DNA from: Sphaerisporangium siamense
Lineage (GTDB): Bacteria > Actinomycetota > Actinomycetes > Streptosporangiales > Streptosporangiaceae
Assembly: GCF_014205275.1 (NCBI RefSeq)
Contig: NZ_JACHND010000001.1
Span: 6,324,001 to 6,388,000, forward strand
Reading direction: 5' to 3'
DNA length: 64,000 nucleotides
The translations under genes and the position numbers were made by a program. Of this stretch, positions 8,089 through 16,996 are shown piece after piece. The notes beneath the pieces were generated by a model. It was not told the DNA's origin. It saw only the letters and a program-made list of their open reading frames with translations, and searched no databases. Position 1 is the stretch's first letter. Each line of letters begins with the position of its first letter.

Positions 8089-10134
8089 TCAGAGCGCCCG
8101 TGCGGCGCGCGGCATCAGGGCGAAGGCGCCGAGGTACAGCAGGCCCGCGACGACCAGCAGGCCCTCGTAGCCGATGATCAGGCTGAGGTACTCCAGGCAG
8201 CCGCCGAGGATGGCGCCGAGCAGGTTCGCGCCGAACGACACCGTGGCGTCGGCGGTGTCGGCGAACCGCTTGGCGAACACGACGTTCGCCGCGAAGATCG
8301 GCAGGAAGGCGATCACGACGGCGAGCACCGCGCGGAGCGGCACGGGCAGGCCGAGCAGCCACGAGTTCGGGACGAACGCCGCGAGCACCAGCCCGCCGAG
8401 CAGGATGGCGTACATCACCGGCAGGGACGGCATGCGGAAGCGGCGGGTGACCTCGACCGCGGCGAGCACCGCCACGAGCACGCCCGCGAACACCACCGCG
8501 TTGACCACCCAGGTCGTGCCGAACAGCAGCGCGAACCCGGTGACGTTCTTGGTCTCCAGCAGCAGGAACGACACGCCCAGCAGGAACAGGTCGGCGTAGG
8601 GGCGCATGCGGCGGAACGGCCCGGCCACGGCCCGGACGGCCACGATGCTGACCAGCAGGATCAGGCCGAGCGCGATCAGGTAGATGGACGGGATGTCGCG
8701 CCCGTGCAGGTACAGGAACGGCCGGTCGTCCACGGCCGGGGGCGGGGTGTCGGCCTTGGCGCCCGCCCACTCGGCCGCGCAGCGCTGGGCGGCCTGCGTG
8801 ACGCCCGCGGTGATCACCGCCTGCCGGCCGGAGCCGACCTCGTCGACGCAGGGCTTGTGGCCGAAGGCGGTCTGCGCGGTGAGCGCGAGGCGGTCCACCA
8901 GCCACTGCTCGCGGTAGTAGTTGTACATCGCGAACGCGCCGCCGGGCTTGAGATGGTCGCGGGCGGCGGCCATGGCCTGCTCGGTGAACAGGTAGCTCTC
9001 CAGGCGCAGTGAGCTGGCGCCGGAGACCAGGGTGAGCGAGTCGGGCAGCGCGAACAGGATCAGGTCGTACTTCTTGCCGGTGCGCTCCAGGTAGGCGCGG
9101 CCGTCGGTGATGTGGGTGGTGACGCGCGGGTCACTGTAGGGCCGGTCGGGGTGGTAGGTGGCGCCGAGCTCGCGCAGCTTGGGGTCGATCTCGACGGCGT
9201 CGACGTGCTTGGCCCCCTTGGACAGGGCGATCGCGACGTCGGTGCCGCTGCCCGCGCCGACGATGAGCACGTCGTCGAGGGAGGACGTGGCCGCCCTCTC
9301 GTACGGCAGGGCGTACTGGCGCTCCCATTCCAGGCGGTTGGCGGCCGGGATGGCCTGCTGGTGCGGGATGCCGTTGACCGAGATGGTCATGACCGGCACG
9401 CCGCCGTACACCGATCGCTCGTAGGTGACCTTGTAGTACGGCGACCACAGCGCGCCCGCGGTCAGGCTCTCGGAGGCGAGCGCCGCGACGACCACCAGCG
9501 ACGGCAGGGTGACCAGCACGAGGTAGCGGCTGAGCGAGCGCGGCTGCAGCAGCACGCCGTAGGCCACGGCGACGATGACGCCCCAGACGACGGGCGGGGC
9601 GCTCGCGAACGACAGCAGCGAGAAGAGGGCGATGCCGGTCAGGCTGCCGATCAGGTCGTAGCGGTAGGCCTCGAGCCGGGGCAGCTCGGGGAAGCACCGG
9701 CCGACGAGCTCGGCGGGGCCCATGAGCACCAGGGCCGCCGCGGCGAACACCACCGGCAGGATCGCCCAGGCGGGCGGGCCGCTGGTGGACAGGCTGGTGA
9801 AGTACAGCACGCCGTCGGTCTCGCGGTCCACGGTGACCGGGAAGATCAGGACGACCAGCACCAGCAGCGCCAGCACGACCGGCGAGTAGTACGGCTGGGC
9901 CTTGCCGCGGCCGACGCGCAGGAACCCGAGCCCGATGCCGAGGAAGGACCCGAGCAGGACGAAGTTCGTGAAATAGCTGAGGTGGACGATGTTGGAGCCC
10001 GTCCAGCGGATCAGCGCCAGTTCGAGGAAGAGCATGAAGGCGCTGGCGACCACCAGCCTCGGGCGCACCGGCAGCCGGCGCCCTTCACCGGTTCCGGATT
10101 CTGGACGTGACGGCGTGTCGACCTCGGCGATCAT
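8089..10134 (-). CDS. Membrane-embedded spermidine-synthase-like protein
   Basis: A 681-residue protein with a soluble domain between two blocks of membrane helices. The first block (residues 27-235) holds about seven helices. The central domain (about 250-480) reads like a polyamine aminopropyltransferase: DDVLIVGAGSGTDVAIALSKG (nucleotide/decarboxy-SAM site), VDAVEIDPKL, ITDGRAYLERTGKKYDLILF. A second block of about seven helices runs to the C-terminus. Similar spermine/spermidine-synthase-fold membrane proteins are widespread in actinobacteria with unknown substrates, so polyamine synthesis is not assured. No speD-like partner lies nearby. The start is the ATG at 10134. Confidence 0.8.
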   Translation of the reverse strand: MIAEVDTPSRPESGTGEGRRLPVRPRLVVASAFMLFLELALIRWTGSNIVHLSYFTNFVLLGSFLGIGLGFLRVGRGKAQPYYSPVVLALLVLVVLIFPVTVDRETDGVLYFTSLSTSGPPAWAILPVVFAAAALVLMGPAELVGRCFPELPRLEAYRYDLIGSLTGIALFSLLSFASAPPVVWGVIVAVAYGVLLQPRSLSRYLVLVTLPSLVVVAALASESLTAGALWSPYYKVTYERSVYGGVPVMTISVNGIPHQQAIPAANRLEWERQYALPYERAATSSLDDVLIVGAGSGTDVAIALSKGAKHVDAVEIDPKLRELGATYHPDRPYSDPRVTTHITDGRAYLERTGKKYDLILFALPDSLTLVSGASSLRLESYLFTEQAMAAARDHLKPGGAFAMYNYYREQWLVDRLALTAQTAFGHKPCVDEVGSGRQAVITAGVTQAAQRCAAEWAGAKADTPPPAVDDRPFLYLHGRDIPSIYLIALGLILLVSIVAVRAVAGPFRRMRPYADLFLLGVSFLLLETKNVTGFALLFGTTWVVNAVVFAGVLVAVLAAVEVTRRFRMPSLPVMYAILLGGLVLAAFVPNSWLLGLPVPLRAVLAVVIAFLPIFAANVVFAKRFADTADATVSFGANLLGAILGGCLEYLSLIIGYEGLLVVAGLLYLGAFALMPRAARAL

Positions 10135-10345
10135 GCGTCACAACGTAGTCATCCCGCGCCGTCGGCGGAAGGGATTACGGAAGACCGGACAGGAACGACG
10201 AACCCGCGGAGAAATTCGGCCCGCGGTTTCGTGGCGTCTCGCGGTGAAATGCCAATTAGCACGGCATTTCTGCAGGTAGACGAGCCGGACATTGATACAG
10301 CACCGTGGTGACGTCCGCTTCTTCGCGATCTCAGGTGGTGACCTC

Positions 10346-11713
10346 ATGCGGGTCCTGATCCAGCTCCGCCCCTCTCCCGACATCGTCGCCGCCGTCGCGG
10401 CGCCCGATCTCACCGCGACGACCGCGGACGTCACCGGCGAGCTGCCCGGGGTCGCGCTCGACCACGACTACACCCCGGTGCCGCTCCCCCGCGCCCGCCC
10501 CGCCGTCCCCGGCGGCGACCCGCTCTCGCTCAACCAGCCGCTCGACTTCTCCATGGCGCCCGAGGAGGCGTCCGTGCTGGTCAGGGGCGAGATCTCCGAC
10601 GACGACCGCGCGGCGCGCATGGCGCTGCTGCCCGGCCGCGGGGGTTCGGTCGTCGGCGTCTACGCCGACCCGGTGATCGAGACCAGCCTCACCTGCGGCG
10701 GCACCCCGCCGGTCGGCACCTGGCGGGACGTCGAGCGGCTGCTCGCGGTGCCCCGGCTCACCGCCGAGGGGTACGACGGGACGGGCGTGGCGCTCGCCAT
10801 CTGCGACACGGGCATCAACGCCGCGCACGTCACCCGTCAGATGGGCCGGAGCTTCACGATCGACGCCGACCGGAGCTGGAGCCCCTCCGGCGTCTCGGAC
10901 ACCCCGGGCCGGTACCGGGTCGACCACGGCAGCATGTGCGCCTTCGACGCGCTCATCGCCGCGCCCAAGGCGTCGTTCATCGACATCCCGGTGCTGCTGT
11001 CGCGGCGGCAGGGCGACACGGTCATGGACGGCCTGCTGTCCGACGCGATCGCGGCGTTCTCCCACCTGCGCACCGTGCTCGACGCCCAGCCCGCCGCCTC
11101 GCGCGCCCTGGTGGTGAGCAACAGCTGGGGGTCGTTCTCCCCGCTGTGGGACATGGCGCCCGGCCAGCCCGGCAACTACTCCGACAACCCCGCCCACCCG
11201 TTCAACATCATCGTGGGCAGCCTGGAGCGCGCGGGCGCCGACATCCTGTTCGCGGCCGGCAACTGCGGCGTCGAGTGCAAGGACCGCAGGTGCGCGTTCC
11301 CCGCGCGGCCGATCGTCGGCGCCAACTCCCACCCGCAGGTGCTGTCGATCGGCGGGGTCGACACCAAGGGCCTGCGCGTCGGCTACTCCTCGCAGGGGCC
11401 GGGGCGGCTCACCGACCGCAAGCCCGACATCTGCTCCTACACCCACTTCGCCGGGTCGAAGGCGTTCGGCCCCGGCACGCCGGACTCCGGCACCTCGGCG
11501 GCCTGCCCGGTGGCGGCCGGGCTGGTGGCCGCCGTCCGCACCCGCTGGCCCGCCTCGGCGATCAGCCCCGCCCAGCTCCGCACGCTGCTCTACCGCACCG
11601 CCACCGACCGCAGCACCGTCGGGTTCGACTACGACTACGGCTACGGCGTCGCCGACCCGCCGGCCCTGCTGTCCGCGCTCGAACGGCACGCCGACGCGAC
11701 GGCCAAGGTATGA
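10346..11713 (+). CDS. Subtilisin-like (S8) serine peptidase
   Basis: A 455-residue S8-family protein with all three catalytic residues: Asp154 in CDTGINAAH, His194 in DHGSMCAF and Ser384 in SGTSAACPVAAG. A conserved oxyanion-type Asn is plausible in AAGNCGVEC. The N-terminal 130 residues resemble a propeptide-like or fused domain, not a signal peptide, so it may act in the cytoplasm. The ATG at 10346 follows AGGTGGTGA; a TTG at 10292 would add 18 residues. A 76-residue gene follows 57 bases downstream, suggesting a functional pair, though that is inference. Confidence 0.88.
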   Translation: MRVLIQLRPSPDIVAAVAAPDLTATTADVTGELPGVALDHDYTPVPLPRARPAVPGGDPLSLNQPLDFSMAPEEASVLVRGEISDDDRAARMALLPGRGGSVVGVYADPVIETSLTCGGTPPVGTWRDVERLLAVPRLTAEGYDGTGVALAICDTGINAAHVTRQMGRSFTIDADRSWSPSGVSDTPGRYRVDHGSMCAFDALIAAPKASFIDIPVLLSRRQGDTVMDGLLSDAIAAFSHLRTVLDAQPAASRALVVSNSWGSFSPLWDMAPGQPGNYSDNPAHPFNIIVGSLERAGADILFAAGNCGVECKDRRCAFPARPIVGANSHPQVLSIGGVDTKGLRVGYSSQGPGRLTDRKPDICSYTHFAGSKAFGPGTPDSGTSAACPVAAGLVAAVRTRWPASAISPAQLRTLLYRTATDRSTVGFDYDYGYGVADPPALLSALERHADATAKV

Positions 11714-11770
11714 CAAGGGCCCGCCGGGGCGCGCGGGACGGAGCGCCGCGGGGCGCGTAACGTGGAGGCC

Positions 11771-12001
11771 ATGGTCCTGATCACGGTGCGGCTTCCACCG
11801 GAGGCGACGCTGGAGCAGGCCGTACACCGGCTCGGCCTGTCGGAGGACGAGGTCGACACCGGTTACGGCCTGGTCCCCCTCGACCCCGACCAGGGCCTGT
11901 ACGCCTTGCGCGTCACCGAGTCCGCCGGCCACCGCGTCGCCCCCGACGCCGGCGGCCCCTTCTCCGACCCGCCGATCGAACCCTTCGGTCCCCCGCACTG
12001 A
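11771..12001 (+). CDS. Small uncharacterised protein downstream of the S8 peptidase
   Basis: A 76-residue reading frame beginning MVLITVRLPPEAT, with GTGGAGG placed just upstream of the ATG. It has a regular mixed hydrophobic N-terminal half and a Pro/Gly-rich end. No family is recognised. Its position directly after the peptidase in the same direction suggests co-transcription. A specificity, inhibitor or substrate role would be speculation. It ends 31 bases before the convergent kinase gene. Confidence 0.6.
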   Translation: MVLITVRLPPEATLEQAVHRLGLSEDEVDTGYGLVPLDPDQGLYALRVTESAGHRVAPDAGGPFSDPPIEPFGPPH

Positions 12002-12032
12002 GCGATACGACGCCTAGGTATTCCGCGCCGGG

Positions 12033-13532
12033 TCAGTGATGGGCGGGGAGCGCCAGGGTGAAGCGGGCTCCCTCGCCGGGGGAGGTGCGCAGGGTGATGC
12101 GGCCCCCGTGCGCCTCGGCCAGGGAGCGGGCGATGGCGAGGCCGAGCCCGGCGCCGCCGGGTCCGGTCCTGCTGCGGGAGGGGTCGGCCCGGTAGAACCG
12201 GTCGAACACCTTGCCCGCCTGGCCGGGCGTCATGCCCGGGCCCCGGTCCTCGATCACCAGCACGGCCTCGCCGCCCGCGGTGCCGACGCCGACGCGCACC
12301 GGGGTGCCGTCCGGGGTGTGCGCGACGACGTTGCCGACCAGGTTGCTCACCACCTGGCGCAGCCGGGCCTCGTCGCCGAGCACCGGCGCCGACCCCGGCG
12401 GCCCGCCGTCCGGGCCGGTCAGCGCGACCTGCCGTCCCGGGGCGAGGGCGCGCAGGTCCAGCCGGGCGTCGGCGGCGAGCGTGCGCAGGTCCATGGGCGC
12501 GAGGTCCAGGGCGGGCGCGTCGCCGCCCTCGTCGAGCCTGGCGAGCAGCAGCAGGTCCTCCACCAGGCGGGTCAGCCGCCCGGCCTCGCTCTCGATGCGG
12601 GCCATCGCGGGCCCGGCGTCCGGCAGCCCGCCCATGCGGTACAGCTCGGAGAACCCCTTGATGCCGACGAGAGGCGTGCGCAGCTCGTGGCCGACGTCGG
12701 CGACGAACCGCCGCAGCCGCGCCTCGGACTCGGTGCGCGCGGCGAAGGCCCGCTCGATCTGGCCGAGCATGCCGTTGAGCGAGGCCGACAGGCGCCCGAC
12801 CTCGGTGTCCGGGGCCTCGGGGCCGGGCATCCTGCGGCCGAGGTCGCCGGAGGCGATGGCCGCGGCGGTCTCCTCGATGCGCCGCAGCGGGCGCAGCCCG
12901 GCCCCGATCGCGAAGCGCCCGGCCAGCGTCAGCAGGCCGAGCAGCGCCGCGCCGGTGACGAGGTAGGTGGCGCGCAGCCGTCCGACGGTGGCGCCGACCG
13001 CGTCGAGGGACGCGGCGACCACCACGCCGCCGCCCTGGCCGGGGGAGGTTCGCGTGGCGAACGGCGTTCCGCGCGCGGGCCGGGGCAGGGCGAGCACCCG
13101 CCACGCCCCTGCCCCGTCCTTGTCGGGGACGTCGAACGGGCGGCCTTCGGTGCGGGCGACGGCGGCGGCGTCCAGTTTCGGCAGCACGGGACCGCCGCTG
13201 CCGCCGGGCAGGCGTGCCTGCGCCCCGAGCGTGCCGTCCGGGGCGAGGTAGGCGACGTACAGGCGGTCGATGAGGTCGAGCTTGGCGGCGAACGCGTTCC
13301 CGGCTTCGCCTCCGGATGCGCCGCGGGCCGGCAGGCCGGGCGGGAGTACGGCCGCCACCCGCCCGAACGTGCCGAGCTGGGTGTCGACCCGGCTCACGAG
13401 GCCGGCGCGCAGGATGCCGACGACGATGGACCCGCTGAGGAGCAGCCCGGTGGCCAGCAGCGCGCTGGTGATCAGCAGCAGCCGCGCCCGCAGCGACATC
13501 CCGCCCCACCGCCGCGCGACCACCCCGGTCAT
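12033..13532 (-). CDS. Sensor histidine kinase (OmpR-partner type)
   Basis: A 499-residue kinase. A first membrane helix lies near residue 15-35 (LLLITSALLATGLLLSG), then an extracytoplasmic sensor loop, a second helix (TYLVTGAALLGLLTLAGRFA), a HAMP domain, and a HisKA domain with the phospho-acceptor His in FVADVGHELRTPLVG. The ATPase domain has NLVGNVVAHT, EDRGPGMTP, FDRFYRADPSRSR and GAGLGLAIA. Its ATG overlaps the stop of the response regulator gene as ATGA, so the two are translationally coupled. The sensed signal is unknown. Confidence 0.93.
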   Translation of the reverse strand: MTGVVARRWGGMSLRARLLLITSALLATGLLLSGSIVVGILRAGLVSRVDTQLGTFGRVAAVLPPGLPARGASGGEAGNAFAAKLDLIDRLYVAYLAPDGTLGAQARLPGGSGGPVLPKLDAAAVARTEGRPFDVPDKDGAGAWRVLALPRPARGTPFATRTSPGQGGGVVVAASLDAVGATVGRLRATYLVTGAALLGLLTLAGRFAIGAGLRPLRRIEETAAAIASGDLGRRMPGPEAPDTEVGRLSASLNGMLGQIERAFAARTESEARLRRFVADVGHELRTPLVGIKGFSELYRMGGLPDAGPAMARIESEAGRLTRLVEDLLLLARLDEGGDAPALDLAPMDLRTLAADARLDLRALAPGRQVALTGPDGGPPGSAPVLGDEARLRQVVSNLVGNVVAHTPDGTPVRVGVGTAGGEAVLVIEDRGPGMTPGQAGKVFDRFYRADPSRSRTGPGGAGLGLAIARSLAEAHGGRITLRTSPGEGARFTLALPAHH

Positions 13533-14260
13533 CGGGGCTCGCGCAGGACGTAGCCGACGCCGTGCACGGTGTGGATCAGCCGGGGCCCCGACGCCTCCAG
13601 CTTGCGGCGCAGATAGCTGACGTAGGTGTCGACGATGCTGGTGTCCCCGGCGAAGTCGTACTGCCAGACGTCCTCGATGATCCGGGTCTTGGAGACCACG
13701 CGCCCCGCCTGGGAGGCCAGGTAGGACAGCAGGCGGAACTCGGTGGGAGACAGCCGCACCGGGACGCCGCCCCGCGCGACCCGGTGGCCCTCGACGTCGA
13801 TCTCCAGGTCGCCGACGACGAGCGCGGGCGCGTGCGGACGGCCGGTGCGGCGCAGGATGGCGCGGATCCGGGCGAGCAGTTCCTCCAGGTCGAAGGGCTT
13901 GGTGACGTAGTCGTCGCCGCCGAGCGTGAGCCCGGTGACCTTGTCCGCGGGCGAGTCGCGCGCGGTGAGGAACAGCACGGGGACCGGAGGGCGATCCAGC
14001 TCGCGCAGCCGGCGCACGACCTGGAAGCCGTCCAGGTCGGGAAGCATGACGTCGAGCAGGATCAGGTCGGGCCTGCGGGCGCGGGCGGCCGCGACGGCCT
14101 CGGCGCCGGTGGCCGCCGAGGTGACGCGGAATCCGGCGAAGCGCAGCGTGGCCGCCAGCAGCTCGCGCACGGTCGGCTCGTCGTCCACGACCAGCAGCCG
14201 CTCCCCGGCCCCGCGCGCCACGGGCTCGTCCTCGCCGGGCCCCCGCCCGTCCTGGTCCAT
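13529..14260 (-). CDS. OmpR/PhoB-family response regulator
   Basis: A 243-residue two-domain regulator. The receiver domain (residues 20-135) has VVDDEPTVR, the phospho-acceptor Asp in LILLDVMLPDLDGF, the Thr in FLTARD and the Lys in VTKPFD. A winged-helix DNA-binding domain follows (LSPTEFRLLSYLASQAGRVV, DTYVSYLRRKLE). It is first in an operon with the kinase at 12033-13532. It lies 33 bases downstream of the ABC exporter genes in the same direction, so all four may be one transcript and the exporter a partner or target. Confidence 0.95.
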   Translation of the reverse strand: MDQDGRGPGEDEPVARGAGERLLVVDDEPTVRELLAATLRFAGFRVTSAATGAEAVAAARARRPDLILLDVMLPDLDGFQVVRRLRELDRPPVPVLFLTARDSPADKVTGLTLGGDDYVTKPFDLEELLARIRAILRRTGRPHAPALVVGDLEIDVEGHRVARGGVPVRLSPTEFRLLSYLASQAGRVVSKTRIIEDVWQYDFAGDTSIVDTYVSYLRRKLEASGPRLIHTVHGVGYVLREPR

Positions 14261-14293
14261 CGTCGTCTTCCCCTCCGTGGTCCCCGTCGGCCC

Positions 14294-15172
14294 TCAGGCG
14301 TCTCTGCGGCGCAGGACCGCGTAGGCGGCGAGCAGCAGTGCGGCGGCCCAGGCGCAGGTCACGGCGATCCCGGCCCAGGGACCCGGCAGCGCGGGGTCGT
14401 GGTCGAGGCTGAGCAGCCGCAGGCCCGCGGTGATCGGCCAGTAGCCGAGGACGAGCCGCGCCGGCCATTCAGGGTACAGCGGGGCCATGGCCGGGATCAG
14501 GACGCCCATCGTGCCGAGGACGCTGAGCGCGCCCGCCGTGTTGCGGACCAGGCAGCCGAGCGCGAGCCCGATCAGGCTCACCAGCGCGAGCAGCACCCCG
14601 GTCCCGGCGAGGACGCGGATCATGCCGGGCTGGCCGAGGGCGTTGACCGGCACGTCCTTGGCGGTCAGCACGGCCCGGCCGGCGAACAGGGCAGCCCAGC
14701 CGGACAGCCAGCCCACCACCAGCGTGACCCCGGCGCAGACGACGGCCTTGGCGGTGAGGAGCCGGCCCCGGCGCGGCTCCGCGGCGAGGGTCACGGAGAT
14801 CGTGCGGGTGGCGTACTCGACGGTGAACGCCCGCAGCCCCACATAGCCGATGATCAGGTGGACGAAGATGAAGGCGCGGAAGTCCGGCACCGGCCGGAAC
14901 GCGGCGCGCTCGGCCGCGGTGAGCCGGGCGTACTCGGTGGCGCCCGCGCCGCCGAACAGCGCACCGAAGAGGGCGCCGAGCGCGACGGCGACGGCGAGGG
15001 TGATCCAGGTGGATCGCATCGTGGCGGTCTTGGACCACTCCGCGCGGATGGCGTCGCCCAGTCCCGGCCGCCGGTGCGGGGCGACCCGCGTGCGTCCCGT
15101 CTCGATCGCCGGACGTCCCGGCTCCGCCGTCGCGGTTCCGGGTCCGGTGATCGCGGATCCGGTCCCGCTCAT
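14294..15172 (-). CDS. ABC-2 type transporter permease
   Basis: A 292-residue integral membrane protein with about six helices, including TWITLAVAVALGALFGALFG, a conserved AEWSKTATMRSTW entry segment, YATRTISVTL (where ABC-2 permeases typically have a short cytoplasmic coupling region) and a final helix before RRRDA. It forms the channel of an exporter with the ATPase at 15169-16116, whose stop overlaps this start as ATGA. Such pairs are common in actinobacteria; cargo is unknown, with antibiotic or lipid efflux possible. Confidence 0.88.
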   Translation of the reverse strand: MSGTGSAITGPGTATAEPGRPAIETGRTRVAPHRRPGLGDAIRAEWSKTATMRSTWITLAVAVALGALFGALFGGAGATEYARLTAAERAAFRPVPDFRAFIFVHLIIGYVGLRAFTVEYATRTISVTLAAEPRRGRLLTAKAVVCAGVTLVVGWLSGWAALFAGRAVLTAKDVPVNALGQPGMIRVLAGTGVLLALVSLIGLALGCLVRNTAGALSVLGTMGVLIPAMAPLYPEWPARLVLGYWPITAGLRLLSLDHDPALPGPWAGIAVTCAWAAALLLAAYAVLRRRDA

Positions 15173-16116
15173 CGGACGGCCCCGTTCGCGGCGCCGTACT
15201 CGACGGCGTCCCGGGTCAGCTCCATGAACGCGTCCTCCAGGGAGGCGCGGCGGGGTGTCAGCTCGTGCAGGACGACGCCCTCGGCGGCGGCGAGCCGTCC
15301 GATCTCCTCGGCGGTCATCCCGCTCACGACCAGCTCCCCGCCGTCCGGGACGTCCTGGAGACCCCGGCCGCCGTGGCCGGGGTCGTGGTGGACGGCCGAG
15401 GCGCCGGAGGCGACCAGGGCGCGGGCGAACGCGCGGGCGGCCGGGGTGCGCACGAGGACGCCTTCGGGGCGGGCGAAGGCGTCGACGGTGGTGTCGGCGA
15501 CGAGCCGACCCCGGGCGATGACGACGAGCCGGTCGGCGGTGAGCGCCATCTCGGCCATCAGGTGACTGGAGACCAGCAGTGTGCGCCCTTCGGCGGCGAG
15601 GTCGCGCAGCATCGTGCGGATCCAGACGATGCCCTCGGGGTCGAGCCCGTTGACCGGTTCGTCGAGCACCAGCACCTCGGGGTCGCCGAGCATGGCGGCG
15701 GCGATGCCGAGCCGCTGGAGCATGCCGAGGGAGAACCCGCCGGCGCGGCGGCCGGCCGCCGCGGTGAGGCCGACGAGGTCGAGCACCTCCTCGACGCGGC
15801 CCCGGGGCAGCCGGTTGCTCAGCGCGAGCCATCTGAGGTGGTCGCGGGCGGTGCGGCGCGGGTGGACGGCGCCGGCGTCGAGCAGCGCGCCGACCGCCCG
15901 CATGGGCGCGGGGAGGTCGGCGGGCCGTGATCCGAGCACCCGTGCGCCGCCCTCGCTCGGCGCGTCCAGGCCGAGGATCACCCGCATCGTGGTGGACTTG
16001 CCGGCGCCGTTGGGACCGAGGAACCCGGTCACCACCCCGGGCCTGACGTCGAAGGTCAGCCCGTCGACCGCCGGGACGTCGCCGTGGCGTTTGCCGAGTC
16101 CCCGTACCTCGATCAT
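15169..16116 (-). CDS. ABC transporter ATP-binding protein
   Basis: A 315-residue exporter-type ATPase with Walker A GPNGAGKSTT near residue 40, signature FSLGMLQRLGIA, Walker B EVLVLDEPVNGLDPEG and a following switch His in VSSHLMAEM. The last 100 residues form a C-terminal extension typical of DrrA/CcmA-like drug or membrane-lipid exporters. The start is the ATG at 16116 (MIEVRGLGKRHGD); the open frame upstream has no family resemblance. It is coupled to the permease gene by a 4-bp overlap. Confidence 0.93.
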   Translation of the reverse strand: MIEVRGLGKRHGDVPAVDGLTFDVRPGVVTGFLGPNGAGKSTTMRVILGLDAPSEGGARVLGSRPADLPAPMRAVGALLDAGAVHPRRTARDHLRWLALSNRLPRGRVEEVLDLVGLTAAAGRRAGGFSLGMLQRLGIAAAMLGDPEVLVLDEPVNGLDPEGIVWIRTMLRDLAAEGRTLLVSSHLMAEMALTADRLVVIARGRLVADTTVDAFARPEGVLVRTPAARAFARALVASGASAVHHDPGHGGRGLQDVPDGGELVVSGMTAEEIGRLAAAEGVVLHELTPRRASLEDAFMELTRDAVEYGAANGAVR

Positions 16117-16317
16117 CGGCCCGTCCCCGGGCGCGGTGTGTGTCGTGTCATGCCCCCGAGCCTGCGCGGTCCCGCTGCGGAGATCCTGCGCGGGCCGCGG
16201 GGGTTTCTGGGAGTTCTCTGTGCGCCGCGCGGGCGCACGGCCCGGCTGACCGGCGGGCACGCCCGGGGACGCCTCGGGCGGCGGCCGGGATCTCCCAGGG
16301 CATTCGCAGACGGGCGT

Positions 16318-16932
16318 TCAGCGGGAGTAGTGCTCGACGACGAGTTGTTCGTCGACCAGGAGGGGGATCTGCCGGCGTTCCGGTCTGGCGTTCAGGGTGA
16401 AGCTCAGCTCCCTGAGGTCAACGGTCAGGTAGGGCGCGGTGACCTCGTCGGCGTAGACGCCCTCGGCGGCGGCGACGAAGGGCTGCATGCCGCGGGACTT
16501 CTGGCGTACGGCGATGGTCTGGCCGGGCGTGACCAGGTAGCTGGGGATGTCGACCTTGCGGCCGTCGACGGTGATGTGGCCGTGGGTGACGTACTGGCGG
16601 GCCGCGTAGATGGACGGCGCCAGGCCGGCGCGGAGCACCAGGGACGCCAGGCGGCTCTCCAGGATGATGACGAGTTCGGCGCCCGAACGGCCGGGACGGC
16701 GCAGGGCCAGGTCCCAGTACCTGCGCATCTGCTTCTCCGAGACGTCGTAGTACCAGCGGAGCTTCTGCTTCTCCAGCCGGCGGACGCCGTAGTCGCCGGC
16801 GGTGCGGCGGCTGGTGGTGCGGCCGTGCTGTCCCGGCGGGTAGGGCCGCCGTTCGAAGTAGCGGACCGCCTTGCGGGTCAGCGGCAGCCCCGCCCTCCGG
16901 GAAAGCCGCACCTTGGGTCCTGTGTAGCGCAC
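16318..16932 (-). CDS. rpsD: 30S ribosomal protein S4 (possible accessory paralogue)
   Basis: A 204-residue S4 protein: N-terminal [24 protein letters not shown], then the S4 RNA-binding domain ([29 protein letters not shown]) and a C-terminal [15 protein letters not shown]4 starts small-subunit assembly by binding 16S rRNA. It has no cysteines, so it is not a zinc form. The gene stands alone, away from any ribosomal operon. An iron-box-like site lies just upstream, and the sequence looks divergent (for example [13 protein letters not shown]), so it could be a second, conditionally used S4; the window cannot show whether another rpsD exists. The GTG start follows GAGGTC. Confidence 0.93.
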   Translation of the reverse strand: MRYTGPKVRLSRRAGLPLTRKAVRYFERRPYPPGQHGRTTSRRTAGDYGVRRLEKQKLRWYYDVSEKQMRRYWDLALRRPGRSGAELVIILESRLASLVLRAGLAPSIYAARQYVTHGHITVDGRKVDIPSYLVTPGQTIAVRQKSRGMQPFVAAAEGVYADEVTAPYLTVDLRELSFTLNARPERRQIPLLVDEQLVVEHYSR

Positions 16933-16948
16933 GATGACCTCGCTGTGA

Positions 16949-16982
16949 TTAGGTAAGCCTTACTAAGGTGAGCCTAACCTTA
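16949..16982. promoter_or_regulatory. Iron-box-like operator (IdeR/DmdR type), possibly double
   Basis: The stretch TAAGGTGAGCCTAACCTTA (16964-16982) matches the 19-base actinobacterial iron-box consensus TTAGGTTAGSCTAACCTAA at 16 positions. A weaker overlapping half-match begins at 16949 (TTAGGTAAGCCTTAC). It sits between the divergent S4 and DUF2470 genes and ends 14 bases before the DUF2470 start, where a bound repressor would block transcription. Iron-dependent repression is inferred from the motif. Confidence 0.65.
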
Positions 16983-16996
16983 GCGGGAGGCTCGCC

